DNA of 64,000 nucleotides from Leclercia adecarboxylata (GTDB lineage: Bacteria; Pseudomonadota; Gammaproteobacteria; Enterobacterales; Enterobacteriaceae), in assembly GCF_006874705.1 (NCBI RefSeq), contig NZ_CP035382.1, forward strand, positions 1,550,001 to 1,614,000, written 5' to 3'. Positions 1-8,900 of the stretch are shown here, piece after piece (the first letter of the stretch is position 1; every line of letters starts with the position of its first letter). A program made the translations under genes and the position numbers. The notes under the pieces were generated by a model. It did no database searches. It saw nothing but the letters and a program-made list of their open reading frames with translations, and was not told the origin of the DNA.

Positions 1-38
1 GAATCTGCATTCGAGGGTTATCGGGGACTTCGCGAAAA

Positions 39-896
39 TTACGCTTCGATAGCGGCGCGAAGTTTTTTCATGGCGTTTTTCTCAAGCTGACGCACACGTT
101 CAGCGGAGACACCGTAGCGATCGGCCAGCTCCTGCAGGGTGGACTTGTTGTCTTCGTCCAGCCAGCGGGCACGGATAATATCCTGGCTACGCTCGTCGAG
201 ACCTTCCATTGCAAAGGTCAGCTTGTTGGCGGCCTGCTCTTCCCAGTTGTCGTCTTCAATGCCGTCGGCAAAGTTGGACGATTTATCCTGCAGATACAGG
301 ACCGGAGCCATCGGCTGGCTGTCTGACGCATCGTCGTCAGAGGACATATCAAAGGTCATGTCCTGCGCAGCCATACGGGATTCCATCTCGCGCACGTCTT
401 TGCTGGAAACACCCAGCTCGCGGGCAACCATTTCTACTTCATCCTGGTTAAACCAGCCCAGACGCTGCTTGGTTTTACGCAGGTTAAAGAACAGTTTACG
501 CTGTGCTTTAGTGGTCGCGACCTTCACGATACGCCAGTTACGCAGCACGTATTCGTGGATTTCCGCTTTGATCCAGTGCACGGCGAAGGAGACCAGACGC
601 ACACCCACTTCCGGGTTGAAGCGACGCACCGCCTTCATCAGGCCGATGTTGCCTTCCTGGATCAGGTCAGCCTGCGGCAGGCCGTAGCCCGCGTAGTTAC
701 GAGCAACGTGAACAACAAAGCGCAGGTGAGACAGGATCAGCGTCTTAGCTGCTTCCAGATCGCCCTGGTAATGCAGCTTTTCAGCAAGCTCCTTTTCTTC
801 CTCGGCCGTTAACATCGGCCAGGTGTTCGCAGCCCGGATATATGATTCCAGGTTACCAACAGGGGCTAAAGCTAAAGTTTGCATTTCTTTGGTCAT
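39..896 (-). CDS. rpoH: RNA polymerase sigma-32 (heat-shock sigma factor)
   Basis: The 285-residue product is close to E. coli RpoH over its whole length. It directs core RNA polymerase to heat-shock promoters. Region 2 is visible around residues 50-130, followed by the RpoH box ([12 protein letters not shown]) and a C-terminal region 4.2 helix-turn-helix ([20 protein letters not shown]). The ATG at 894-896 lies behind AGAGGAATG on the coding strand. In E. coli the 5' part of the message folds into an RNA thermometer that masks the start, and the first codons are conserved here (for example [19 protein letters not shown]). It is transcribed downstream of ftsX from several promoters in the 254-bp gap. 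A sigma-32-like promoter for prlC lies in the same window. Confidence 0.98.
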   Translation of the reverse strand: MTKEMQTLALAPVGNLESYIRAANTWPMLTAEEEKELAEKLHYQGDLEAAKTLILSHLRFVVHVARNYAGYGLPQADLIQEGNIGLMKAVRRFNPEVGVRLVSFAVHWIKAEIHEYVLRNWRIVKVATTKAQRKLFFNLRKTKQRLGWFNQDEVEMVARELGVSSKDVREMESRMAAQDMTFDMSSDDDASDSQPMAPVLYLQDKSSNFADGIEDDNWEEQAANKLTFAMEGLDERSQDIIRARWLDEDNKSTLQELADRYGVSAERVRQLEKNAMKKLRAAIEA

Positions 897-994
897 TCAT
901 TCCTCTCAATCGATTCTTTCTGGCGGCGGTTTGTCCCCATCAGGCAACGAACATGCCAGAATTAATGAGCAACGAGAATATCATTCACTCTTTT

Positions 995-1023
995 ATCAGA
1001 CAGTGATTTTATCCACAAGTTCC
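995..1023 (-). promoter_or_regulatory. sigma-E type promoter of rpoH (P3-like)
   Basis: On the coding strand of rpoH, GGAACTT is followed after 16 bases by TCTGATAA. This matches the extracytoplasmic-stress promoter P3 of E. coli rpoH, which uses the same two elements. It would keep rpoH expressed at lethal temperature, when sigma-70 fails. Confidence 0.8.
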
Positions 1024-1041
1024 GAGTGAAACTGTGAATAA
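1009..1041. promoter_or_regulatory. two DnaA boxes in the rpoH promoter region
   Basis: A perfect DnaA box, TTATCCACA, occupies 1009-1017 inside the sigma-E-type promoter spacer. A second, TTATTCACA read on the minus strand, occupies 1033-1041. In E. coli DnaA binds this region and represses the P3 and P4 promoters of rpoH. The boxes are seen directly; their role here is inferred from E. coli. Confidence 0.7.
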
Positions 1042-1098
1042 ATTACGCACAAAATGTGACATGGGGATGATTATGCGGGGTAAGAGACAACAGGGGCT

Positions 1099-1139
1099 CT
1101 TTCCCTGCACGGTGATTCTCAATGCAGGGAAAGATTATA
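1099..1139 (-). promoter_or_regulatory. extended -10 promoter next to an 11-bp-stem palindrome (rpoH P1-like)
   Basis: The minus strand carries TGGTATAAT (TATAAT at 1134-1139), an extended -10 element just after the ftsX stop codon, suited to a distal sigma-70 promoter for rpoH. Immediately downstream are two perfectly complementary 11-mers (1099-1109 and 1123-1133) with a 13-base loop. The hairpin has no U-run, so it is not a clear ftsX terminator. Transcripts starting at this promoter would begin in or near the stem. Confidence 0.5.
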
Positions 1140-1150
1140 CCAGAGATTTT

Positions 1151-2209
1151 TTAGTCAGGGGTAAAGTGACGTAAATGTTGCACAGTCGCTAACCATGCTG
1201 CGATCCAGCCGATCATCGAGCACACCAGCAGCAGCAACAGGCACTCATCGAATGCTAAGCCACTGATATTAAACTTAGTTCCGAAAACCTGCGCCACGTC
1301 GGTGACCGCTGCGGAAAGACGCATCACCAAAATTTCTGACAAAATCAGTGAAAGAAATGCGCCGGAAAAACCGAGCAGTGCGCCGCCATACAGGAACGGG
1401 CGCAGGATAAAACCGTCGGTTGCGCCGATCAGCTTTTGCACGTTGATGGTATCGCGACGGGCGAAGATGCTCAGACGGACGCTATTGCCGATAACGAGGA
1501 ACACCGCCGCGACCATCAGCACGCCGATCATTGCCGCCACGCGCCCGACAAGGCCGGTCAGCGCCGTCAGACGGGCAAACCAGCTGTCGTCCATGCGTAC
1601 TTCATCAATGCCGTTGATGCGGGAGACGCGATCGCGCAGGGTATTCAGCGACTCGGTTCCCTGGAAGTCCAGTTTCGGGATCACCACCGCCACTGCGGGC
1701 AGGGGGTTCTCCTCCAGCATATCCAGCGCGCCGCCAAAGCCGGACCAGTTGCGGAACTCGCCCAGCGCCTCATCCCGCGACAGGTAGTTTACCTTCTCAA
1801 CGCCCTGCTCCGCCTGCAGCTGCCCCACCACCTGCGCCGCCGCGTTATCGTCGAGCGCTTTGTCGAGATAAACGGTGATCTGCGGGGAGGGATAGTACTG
1901 CGACGCCGCCTGGTTAACGTTTTTGTAGACCATGTAGCAGACGCTGGGCAGGGTCAGGGAGATGGCGATCACCATCACCGTCAGGAAGGTGGCCAGCGGT
2001 TTGCTTTTCAGATCCTGCAGCGCACCCTGGAAGGCGTACCGCACCTGCTCGTTAAAGACGTTGGACTTGCGCGAGTTGGGTTTTGGCGCGACTTTGCTGC
2101 GCTTCGGCGCATTGCGGTTGCCATCGCCCGGTCCGCCCGCCGATTTACGGAAACGGTCAAGCTTGCTGCCAAACTGCCGCATCTGGTTTATTGCGTCACG
2201 CTTATTCAC
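1151..2209 (-). CDS. ftsX: cell division ABC transporter permease-like protein FtsX
   Basis: The 352-residue inner-membrane protein pairs with FtsE. It has a basic cytoplasmic N-terminus (about residues 1-70), one membrane helix (about 73-95), a periplasmic domain and three C-terminal helices, the usual FtsX architecture. FtsEX transmits ATP hydrolysis to the periplasm to control septal peptidoglycan hydrolases through EnvC and helps recruit later division proteins. Its start overlaps the end of ftsE by 8 bp, so the two are translationally coupled. rpoH follows downstream on the same strand. Confidence 0.97.
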   Translation of the reverse strand: MNKRDAINQMRQFGSKLDRFRKSAGGPGDGNRNAPKRSKVAPKPNSRKSNVFNEQVRYAFQGALQDLKSKPLATFLTVMVIAISLTLPSVCYMVYKNVNQAASQYYPSPQITVYLDKALDDNAAAQVVGQLQAEQGVEKVNYLSRDEALGEFRNWSGFGGALDMLEENPLPAVAVVIPKLDFQGTESLNTLRDRVSRINGIDEVRMDDSWFARLTALTGLVGRVAAMIGVLMVAAVFLVIGNSVRLSIFARRDTINVQKLIGATDGFILRPFLYGGALLGFSGAFLSLILSEILVMRLSAAVTDVAQVFGTKFNISGLAFDECLLLLLVCSMIGWIAAWLATVQHLRHFTPD

Positions 2210-2867
2210 CGAGGCCTCCGTGCAAATGACCGTCGCTCAGCGTCAGCATGCGGTACGAACGACGGGAGATAAGCCCCATGTCGTGCGTCGCCATCAGTAC
2301 TGTCACCCCAACGCGGTTAAACTCCTCAAACAGACGCAGGATCCCTTCGGAAAGGGCGTCGTCCAGGTTACCGGTAGGTTCATCCGCCAGCAGCACCGCC
2401 GGTTTATTCACCACCGCGCGGGCAATGCCGACGCGCTGCTGTTCACCGCCGGAGAGCTGGATCGGAAAGTTCTTCGCTTTGTCCAGCAGCCCGACCTTAT
2501 CCAGCGCCGCCGACACGCGACGACGAATGTCATCCCCGCTGGCGCCCGCAATAATCAGCGGGATCGCCACGTTGTCGAATACCGTGCGGTCCATCAGCAG
2601 ATGGTGATCCTGGAAAATCATGCCGATCTGCCGACGCAGAAACGGCACTTCACGGTTTTTCAGACGACTAATGTCGTGGCCGCTAAACCAGATTTTCCCG
2701 GCACTGGGCCGTTCGATCCCGCAGATAAGCTTGAGCAGGGTACTTTTCCCTGCGCCGGAGTGGCCGGTCAGAAATGCCATCTCGCCCGGCTGCAGGTGAA
2801 AGTTAATCCCCTGCAGCGCTTGTCTCCCACCGAGATAGGCCTTGCTGACGTGTTCAAAGCGAATCAT
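2202..2867 (-). CDS. ftsE: cell division ATP-binding protein FtsE
   Basis: The 221-residue ABC ATPase carries all core motifs: Walker [10 protein letters not shown] (residues 35-43), signature LSGGEQQR (about 142), Walker B VLLADEP and a switch histidine in ATHD. It binds FtsX at the cytoplasmic face of the septal ring. It starts two bases after the ftsY stop and overlaps ftsX by 8 bp, giving the classic ftsY-ftsE-ftsX operon. Length equals that of the E. coli protein within one residue. Confidence 0.98.
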   Translation of the reverse strand: MIRFEHVSKAYLGGRQALQGINFHLQPGEMAFLTGHSGAGKSTLLKLICGIERPSAGKIWFSGHDISRLKNREVPFLRRQIGMIFQDHHLLMDRTVFDNVAIPLIIAGASGDDIRRRVSAALDKVGLLDKAKNFPIQLSGGEQQRVGIARAVVNKPAVLLADEPTGNLDDALSEGILRLFEEFNRVGVTVLMATHDMGLISRRSYRMLTLSDGHLHGGLGE

Positions 2868-2869
2868 TG

Positions 2870-4384
2870 TTAATCCTCTCGGGCAAAAAGTGCCTCAATA
2901 AAGTCGCCCGATTTAAACGGACGTAAATCTTCGATACGTTCGCCAACACCGATGTAGCGGATAGGAATACCAAACTGATCGGCCACCGAGAAGATCACCC
3001 CGCCTTTCGCGGTGCCATCCAGCTTGGTCAGCGTGATCCCGGTCAATCCTACCGCTTCGTGGAACAGCTTCGCCTGACTGATGGCGTTCTGCCCGGTGCT
3101 GGCATCAATAGTCAGCATAATTTCATGCGGTGCATCTTCGTCCAGCTTTTTCATTACCCGGACGATCTTCTTCAGCTCTTCCATCAGGTGCGATTTGTTC
3201 TGCAAACGCCCTGCGGTATCGGCAATCAGCACATCCACATTACGCGCTTTGGCCGCCTGAATAGCGTCAAAGATCACGGAGGCGGAATCCGCCCCGGTGT
3301 GCTGGGCAATCACCGGAATGTTGTTGCGCTGGCCCCACACCTGCAGCTGCTCTACGGCGGCGGCACGGAAGGTATCGCCCGCGGCCAGCATCACCGATTT
3401 GCCCTGCTGTTCGAACTGACGCGCCAGCTTGCCGATAGTGGTAGTTTTACCCACGCCGTTAACGCCGACCATCAGAATAACAAATGGCATTTTGCCTTCA
3501 ATATTAAGCGGTTCGTCAACTTTTGCGAGGATTTCACCCATCTCTTCTTTCAGCAGGCCGTACAGCGCCTCGGCGTCACGCAGCTGTTTACGGCTGGCGC
3601 TCTCCGTCAGACTGTTGATGATTTTACGGGTGGTTTCCACACCAACGTCGGCAATCAGCAGCTGTTCTTCCAGCTCTTCAAAGAGATCATCGTCGATTTT
3701 CTTACCGCGGAACAGACTGATAAATCCGGAACCGAGGTTCTCTTTGGTTTTGATCAGGCTGCGTTTCAGGCGCGCGAAGAAACCTTCTTTGGTTGGTTTT
3801 TCCTGCTCCTGGGCAAGCTCTTCAACCGGCTCTTCCTCTTCCGCTACCGGGACGACGATAACCGCTTCTTCTGCGGCTGCGGCCGCCAGCGCCTGAGCTT
3901 CGAGCTCTTCATCGCTAATGGGCTCTTCAACGTCGGTCTCTGGCAGGTACTCTTCCGGGATCGCTTCCTCAATTTCATCGAGGATCTCTTCCGGCAGCGG
4001 TAATTCTTCATGCTCAATCGCCTGCGGAGGTTCCACCTCAGCGACCGGCTCGACACTCTCTTCCACAGGCTCTGACGCAACGGCCACTGGCTCTGGCTCA
4101 ACGATCACAGGCTCTGGCTCAACCGGCTGCGGTTTTTCGCTCTCCTGGACCTGCTCTGTGACCTCAACCACCTCTTCAGCGAAGGCTTCAGTCTCTTGCT
4201 GGCTGTGGGTGCGCGCTTCTGCTTCTACGTCAGCGACGGTCTCAACAGGGGTTTCAGGCTGCGGCTGTTCAACAGCGGCAGGCTGTTCGGCGATCTGTTG
4301 TTCTTCGTTCTGCTGCTCGGTTTCCTGCTCTTTTTGACCAAAGCCCAGCCAGGAAAAGAAGCCACGTTTTTTCTCTTTTGCCAT
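2870..4384 (-). CDS. ftsY: signal recognition particle receptor FtsY
   Basis: The 504-residue SRP receptor GTPase docks ribosome-SRP complexes at the inner membrane. An N-terminal membrane-targeting segment (KKRGFFSWLGFGQ) leads into a long, highly acidic A domain rich in Glu, Pro and Val (about residues 20-195). The NG GTPase core follows: P-loop GVNGVGKTTT (about 307-316), DTAGR and TKLDGTAKGG near the C-terminus. The acidic domain varies in length between species, which accounts for the few extra residues relative to E. coli (497). It is the first gene of the operon and divergent from rsmD. Confidence 0.98.
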   Translation of the reverse strand: MAKEKKRGFFSWLGFGQKEQETEQQNEEQQIAEQPAAVEQPQPETPVETVADVEAEARTHSQQETEAFAEEVVEVTEQVQESEKPQPVEPEPVIVEPEPVAVASEPVEESVEPVAEVEPPQAIEHEELPLPEEILDEIEEAIPEEYLPETDVEEPISDEELEAQALAAAAAEEAVIVVPVAEEEEPVEELAQEQEKPTKEGFFARLKRSLIKTKENLGSGFISLFRGKKIDDDLFEELEEQLLIADVGVETTRKIINSLTESASRKQLRDAEALYGLLKEEMGEILAKVDEPLNIEGKMPFVILMVGVNGVGKTTTIGKLARQFEQQGKSVMLAAGDTFRAAAVEQLQVWGQRNNIPVIAQHTGADSASVIFDAIQAAKARNVDVLIADTAGRLQNKSHLMEELKKIVRVMKKLDEDAPHEIMLTIDASTGQNAISQAKLFHEAVGLTGITLTKLDGTAKGGVIFSVADQFGIPIRYIGVGERIEDLRPFKSGDFIEALFARED

Positions 4385-4520
4385 CTGCGACTACACCCCT
4401 CGCGGTTAATTACTGGCGCTATATACATGGAAGCTAAAAAAATGATGAAATAGTTTATCACTTAACTTAACGCACATCACCGCCTGCAAGCGCAGGCCGT
4501 CGGTGTTCCCGAGCAAAGAT

Positions 4521-5123
4521 ATGAAGAAACCCAACCGTGCCGCAGCGGGCCAGATACGCATTATCGGCGGCCAGTGGCGAGGCCGTAAACTGCCGGTACC
4601 GGATAGCCCCGGTCTGCGCCCAACCACCGACCGCGTTCGCGAGACGCTGTTTAACTGGCTGGCACCTTCAATGGTAGATGCCCGCTGCCTGGATTGCTTC
4701 GCCGGAAGCGGTGCGCTGGGTCTCGAAGCCCTGTCGCGCTACGCCGCCAGCGCCACGCTGCTGGAGATGGATCGCAGCGTGGCCCAGCAGTTGCAGCAAA
4801 ACCTGGTCACCCTGAAGGCCGCACACGCGAAAGTCGAAAATACCAACACCCTCGCCTTCCTTGCGCAGGCGGGCAGGCCGCACGATGTGGTGTTTGTCGA
4901 TCCGCCTTTTCGCAAAGGGCTGCTGGAAGAGACGCTGACGCTGCTGGAAAACAACGGCTGGCTGGCGGATGATGCGCTAATCTACGTCGAGAGCGAGGTA
5001 GAAAATGGTTTACCGCCGGTGCCCGCCCACTGGGATCTGCACCGGGAAAAAGTGGCCGGCCAGGTCGCCTATCGTCTTTATCACCGTCAATCACAAGGAG
5101 AGACTGATGCCGGTACTGATTAA
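4521..5123 (+). CDS. rsmD: 16S rRNA (guanine-966-N2)-methyltransferase
   Basis: The 200-residue methyltransferase modifies G966 of 16S rRNA. The SAM-binding motif FAGSGALGLEAL and the catalytic tetrapeptide DPPF are both present. A GTG at 4503 would add six residues, but the ATG at 4521 (MKKPN) matches the E. coli start and is preferred. The end overlaps yhhL by 17 bp, so these two are probably cotranscribed. It is divergent from ftsY. Confidence 0.96.
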   Translation: MKKPNRAAAGQIRIIGGQWRGRKLPVPDSPGLRPTTDRVRETLFNWLAPSMVDARCLDCFAGSGALGLEALSRYAASATLLEMDRSVAQQLQQNLVTLKAAHAKVENTNTLAFLAQAGRPHDVVFVDPPFRKGLLEETLTLLENNGWLADDALIYVESEVENGLPPVPAHWDLHREKVAGQVAYRLYHRQSQGETDAGTD

Positions 5124-5388
5124 TCTGGGTCGTTTGCTGATGATCGGGGTCTGGGCCTTTTTGCTGCTTAACCTCGTCCACCCCTTCCCGCGTCCGATGA
5201 ATATCTTCGTCAACGTGGCGCTGATCTTCACCTCATTTATGCACGCCCTGCAGATGGTGATGCTCAAAAACGGCATGCCGAAGGATGGCCCGAAAATGAC
5301 CGGCTGGCAGCAGCTGCGGGTGTTTATTTTTGGCGTGTTTGAACTGCTGGTGTGGATGAATAAGTTTAAGGCGCAGGCGAAGAAGTAA
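5107..5388 (+). CDS. yhhL: conserved inner-membrane protein YhhL (DUF1145)
   Basis: The 93-residue protein contains two hydrophobic segments (about residues 5-25 and 30-55) and a lysine-rich C-terminus. It matches E. coli YhhL, which has no assigned function. The start was set at ATG 5107 because AAGGAG lies just upstream; a longer reading frame from 5005 only copies rsmD in another frame. It overlaps the end of rsmD. Confidence 0.9.
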   Translation: MPVLINLGRLLMIGVWAFLLLNLVHPFPRPMNIFVNVALIFTSFMHALQMVMLKNGMPKDGPKMTGWQQLRVFIFGVFELLVWMNKFKAQAKK

Positions 5389-5398
5389 TCTGCGCGCT

Positions 5399-5440
5399 GT
5401 TGCCCGGTGGCTCGATGCTTACCGGGCCTACGGTTCGTCC
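5399..5440. repeat. REP-type palindromic element
   Basis: The stretch beginning tgcccggtggctcgatgctt continues into accgggcctac. It is an imperfect palindrome of the enterobacterial REP (PU) family, with the hallmark GCCCGGTGG and ACCGGGCCTAC ends. It lies between the convergent yhhL and yhhM genes, the usual location, where it can protect 3' ends of messages. Confidence 0.7.
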
Positions 5441-5450
5441 GGGCCGATAA

Positions 5451-5810
5451 TCACGGCGCCGGACTAAACCCCTCAAACCGCGACCCTTTGTAGCTCAACG
5501 TCCCTTTATCCCCCACCGTCAGCTGATGGTACTGCTTCTCGTCGAGGCGAAAAGTCATCTCCAGACCGCCGCTCTCCGGCTTAAAGCTCGCCTCATAGCG
5601 CATTGCAGTGCCAGCTGGCGTCACCTGCTGCTGCCGCGATCGGCGATCGTTGAGCGCTTTTTCCCGTTTATTGCTCACCACCACCTGCTTTTGCTGCAGC
5701 GGGGCGGCGTCGTTATCCGCCTTTTCCCGACGCTGCTGCACAAAGCGAAACGAGGCGGCAATGACGATAATCGCCAGCACAATAATAAAAAAAAGCGGCA
5801 TCTTGCTCAT
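5451..5810 (-). CDS. yhhM: YhhM, DUF2500 family membrane-anchored protein
   Basis: The 119-residue protein has one N-terminal membrane helix (about residues 4-23) followed by a charged segment and a small beta-rich domain (from about residue 70). This is the layout of E. coli YhhM and DUF2500. The function is not known. It is convergent with rsmD-yhhL and divergent from yhhN. Confidence 0.9.
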   Translation of the reverse strand: MSKMPLFFIIVLAIIVIAASFRFVQQRREKADNDAAPLQQKQVVVSNKREKALNDRRSRQQQVTPAGTAMRYEASFKPESGGLEMTFRLDEKQYHQLTVGDKGTLSYKGSRFEGFSPAP

Positions 5811-5937
5811 TAGACAATCCTTAAGACCAGGCTGAAATCAGGATAGCGTGCCACGCTGTGCATTGCTATTGGCCCGTCTGCACCACTACACTGAAGTGAA
5901 ACTGTTTGTTCAACAATAACAGATACAGGGACTTAAT

Positions 5938-6564
5938 ATGCTTTGGTCATTTATCGCTGTCTGTTTCTCCGCATGGCTGTATGTCGATGCGTCCTACCGC
6001 GGCCCTGCCTGGCAGCGCTGGCTGTTTAAACCCGTCACCTTGTTGCTCCTGTTACTGCTGGCCTGGCAAGCGCCGATGTTTAACGCCATCAGTTACCTGG
6101 TGCTCGCCGGGCTCTGCGCGTCTCTGGTGGGCGATGCTCTGACCCTGCTGCCGCGCCAGCGTCTGCTCTATGCCGTGGGGGCGTTCTTCTTATCGCACCT
6201 GCTCTATACCATCTATTTCGCCAGCCAGATGACGCTGTCGTTCTTCTGGCCGCTGCCGCTGGCGCTGCTGGTCATTGGCGCGCTGCTGATCGCCGTGATC
6301 TGGTCGCGTCTGGAAGAGCTGCGCTGGGCGGTATGTACCTTTATCGCCATGACCCTGGTGATGGTCTGGCTGGCGGGCGAGCTGTGGTTCTTCCGTCCGA
6401 CGGCTCCTGCCCTGTCGGCCTTCATCGGCGCCACGCTCCTGCTGCTGGGCAATATCGTCTGGCTGGGTAGCCACTATCGTCGCCGTTTCGGCGCCGATAA
6501 TGCCATTGCCGCCGCCTGCTACTTCGCCGGGCATTTCCTGATTGTGCGTTCGCTGTATATTTAA
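5938..6564 (+). CDS. yhhN: YhhN/TMEM86 family lysoplasmalogenase-like membrane protein
   Basis: The 208-residue protein is mostly hydrophobic, with about eight predicted membrane helices. It matches E. coli YhhN, the bacterial member of the TMEM86 family, in which animal enzymes hydrolyse lysoplasmalogens. Conserved polar residues in GDALTLLP and [10 protein letters not shown] fit the family. The bacterial substrate is unknown, since these bacteria are not known to make plasmalogens. It ends eight bases before the zntA -35 box. Confidence 0.9.
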   Translation: MLWSFIAVCFSAWLYVDASYRGPAWQRWLFKPVTLLLLLLLAWQAPMFNAISYLVLAGLCASLVGDALTLLPRQRLLYAVGAFFLSHLLYTIYFASQMTLSFFWPLPLALLVIGALLIAVIWSRLEELRWAVCTFIAMTLVMVWLAGELWFFRPTAPALSAFIGATLLLLGNIVWLGSHYRRRFGADNAIAAACYFAGHFLIVRSLYI

Positions 6565-6571
6565 ATAGCGC

Positions 6572-6603
6572 TTGACTCTGGAGTCGACTCCAGAGTGCAT
6601 ACT
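6572..6603 (+). promoter_or_regulatory. zntA promoter with ZntR operator
   Basis: A -35 box TTGACT (6572-6577) and a -10 box CATACT (6598-6603) are separated by an overlong 20-bp spacer. A perfect 22-bp palindrome (6575-6596, half-site ACTCTGGAGTC) fills it. This is the signature of MerR-family activation and closely resembles the E. coli zntA promoter, where Zn(II)-ZntR untwists the spacer. Confidence 0.95.
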
Positions 6604-6640
6604 GCGGTTAATGAGAAAATTATCATTGCCGGAGAGTGCC

Positions 6641-8827
6641 ATGTCGACTCCAGAAACGCCAAAAAAAGTGCCGCAGTTTTCGGCACTTAAGCTCGCCCCC
6701 CTTCCCGCCAAAGAGGCCTGCTGCGCCGCGGATCACGGTCCTGTGCAGGCCGAAGCCGTGGCGCCCGTCCAGGGCCAGCGTTACAGCTGGGTGGTCAACG
6801 GCATGGACTGTGCCGCCTGCGCCCGCAAAGTGGAAACCGCCGTCCGCCAGGTGGCGGGCGTCAATCATGTCCAGGTCCTGTTTGCCACCGAAAAACTGCT
6901 GGTCGATGCCGGCAGCAACGTCAGCGCCCAGGTCGAAGCGGCGGTCATCAATGCGGGCTATACGCTGCGTAATGAGAACGCTCCCGCCGAAAAAGCCTCG
7001 GTGCTGCGCGACAATCTGCCGCTCATCACGCTGGTTCTGCTGATGGGCATAAGCTGGGGGTTGGAGCAGTTCAACCACCCGCTCGGTAACCTCGCCTTTA
7101 TCGCCACCACCCTGGTCGGGCTCTGGCCGGTGGCCCGCCAGGCGCTGCGCCTGATGAAAAGCGGCAGCTGGTTCGCCATTGAAACCCTGATGAGCGTGGC
7201 CGCCATCGGGGCGCTGTTTATCGGCGCCACGGCGGAAGCGGCGATGGTCTTGCTGTTGTTTTTGATTGGCGAGCGGCTCGAAGGCTGGGCGGCAAGCCGG
7301 GCGCGTAAAGGGGTCAGCGCGCTGATGGCGCTGAAGCCTGAAACTGCAACTCAGGTCATTAATGGCGAGCGTAAAACCGTGCCTATTGCCGCGCTGCGTC
7401 CGGGGGATGTGATTGAAGTTGCCGCCGGGGGTCGTCTGCCTGCTGACGGGACGCTGCTCACCGCCGCGGCCAGCTTTGATGAAAGCGCCCTCACCGGCGA
7501 ATCCATTCCGGTCGACCGTGCGGCGGGTGAAAAAGTCCCGGCGGGGGCCACCAGCGTCGATCGTCTGGTACAGCTGACGGTCTTGTCCGAACCGGGCGAC
7601 AGCGCTATCGACCGCATCCTGAAGCTGATCGAAGAGGCGGAAGAGCGCCGCGCCCCGGTGGAGCGCTTCATCGACCGCTTCAGCCGGATCTATACCCCGG
7701 TGATTATGCTGATTGCCCTGCTGGTCGCCGTAGTGCCGCCGCTGCTGTTCAGCGCGCCCTGGGAGGGCTGGATCTACAAAGGGCTGACCCTGCTGCTGAT
7801 TGGCTGCCCGTGTGCGCTGGTGATCTCCACCCCGGCGGCCATCACCTCCGGGCTGGCGGCCGCCGCACGCCGTGGGGCGCTGATTAAGGGCGGTGCCGCA
7901 CTGGAGCAGCTGGCGCAGGTGCAGCAGGTGGCGTTCGACAAGACCGGCACCCTGACGGTGGGCAAGCCGCAGGTGACGGGCATTTATCCGCACGAGATTG
8001 GCGAGCAGGATCTGCTGGCGCTCGCCGCCGCGGTAGAGCAGGGTTCCACCCACCCGCTGGCGCAGGCGATTGTGCGTGAAGCGCAGACCCGCGGGCTGGC
8101 TGTTCCGACGGCTACCGGCCAGCGGGCGCTGATGGGCTCGGGGATCGAAGCTGAAGTCGCGGGCAGCAAGGTGCTCATTTGCACGGCAGATAAATTCCCT
8201 GCTCCGCACTTTGTAACGCAAATCGCTACTCTGGAGCAGGCCGGGCAGACGGTAGTGATGGTGGTCCAGGACGGCGAGACAAAAGGACTGATCGCCCTGC
8301 GTGATACCCTGCGTAATGACGCGAAAGAGGCCGTTAGCGCCCTGCATCAGCTCGGCGTCAACGGCGTGATCCTGACCGGCGATAACCCGCGCGCCGCCGC
8401 AGCCATTGCCGGTGAGCTGGCGCTGGATTACCGGGCGGGGCTGCTGCCAGCCGATAAAGTGCAGGCGGTAACGGCCCTTAATGCGCAAGCGCCGCTGGCG
8501 ATGGTCGGGGACGGGATTAACGACGCCCCGGCGATGAAGGCGGCAACGCTTGGCATTGCGATGGGTAGCGGCACCGACGTGGCGCTGGAGACCGCCGATG
8601 CGGCGCTCACCCACAACCGCCTGACCGGGCTGGCGCAGATGATCGGTCTGGCCCGCGCCACCCGCGCCAATATCCGGCAGAACATCGCCATCGCGTTGGG
8701 GTTGAAGGGGATTTTCCTGGTGACTACCCTGCTGGGCATGACGGGATTGTGGCTGGCGGTGCTGGCGGATACCGGGGCAACGGTGCTGGTGACGGCGAAC
8801 GCGTTGCGGCTGTTGCGCCAGAGGTAA
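6641..8827 (+). CDS. zntA: Zn(II)/Cd(II)/Pb(II)-exporting P1B-type ATPase
   Basis: The 728-residue efflux ATPase has an N-terminal metal-binding domain with GMDCAAC (residues 54-60) and a nearby CC pair (27-28). It also has the TGES loop, the membrane CPC motif in GCPCALVIS, the phosphorylation site DKTGT and the hinge GDGIND. It pumps Zn, Cd and Pb from cytoplasm to periplasm. The ATG at 6641 is preceded by GGAGAG. A frame start at 6572 would fall within the promoter and was rejected. Regulation by ZntR is visible in the operator just upstream. Confidence 0.98.
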   Translation: MSTPETPKKVPQFSALKLAPLPAKEACCAADHGPVQAEAVAPVQGQRYSWVVNGMDCAACARKVETAVRQVAGVNHVQVLFATEKLLVDAGSNVSAQVEAAVINAGYTLRNENAPAEKASVLRDNLPLITLVLLMGISWGLEQFNHPLGNLAFIATTLVGLWPVARQALRLMKSGSWFAIETLMSVAAIGALFIGATAEAAMVLLLFLIGERLEGWAASRARKGVSALMALKPETATQVINGERKTVPIAALRPGDVIEVAAGGRLPADGTLLTAAASFDESALTGESIPVDRAAGEKVPAGATSVDRLVQLTVLSEPGDSAIDRILKLIEEAEERRAPVERFIDRFSRIYTPVIMLIALLVAVVPPLLFSAPWEGWIYKGLTLLLIGCPCALVISTPAAITSGLAAAARRGALIKGGAALEQLAQVQQVAFDKTGTLTVGKPQVTGIYPHEIGEQDLLALAAAVEQGSTHPLAQAIVREAQTRGLAVPTATGQRALMGSGIEAEVAGSKVLICTADKFPAPHFVTQIATLEQAGQTVVMVVQDGETKGLIALRDTLRNDAKEAVSALHQLGVNGVILTGDNPRAAAAIAGELALDYRAGLLPADKVQAVTALNAQAPLAMVGDGINDAPAMKAATLGIAMGSGTDVALETADAALTHNRLTGLAQMIGLARATRANIRQNIAIALGLKGIFLVTTLLGMTGLWLAVLADTGATVLVTANALRLLRQR

Positions 8828-8830
8828 AAA

Positions 8831-8895
8831 AACGCCCGGTGGCGCTACGCTTACCGGGCCTACAAAAACCCATGAACCGTAGCGCCGCCCGGCAT
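8831..8895. repeat. REP elements between zntA and the TRAP operon
   Basis: A REP palindrome beginning cgcccggtggcgctacgctt and ending ccgggcctaca is followed by an inverted partial copy (tagcgccgcccggcat). It fills the gap between the convergent zntA and dctM-like genes and may serve as their shared 3' boundary. Confidence 0.75.
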
Positions 8896-8900
8896 TATCA

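Noticed and set aside
1099..1133. ftsX intrinsic terminator
   Set aside because: The 11-bp stem is followed by AGCCCCTG rather than a T-run, so termination is not supported.
3918..4337. Serine/glycine-rich frame opposite the FtsY acidic domain
   Set aside because: Low-complexity mirror of glutamate-rich codons, not an independent protein.
6623..8614. 663-codon open frame antisense to zntA
   Set aside because: It mirrors a GC-rich gene, gives a histidine/arginine/glutamine-rich product without domains, and the sense strand is an unmistakable P-type ATPase.
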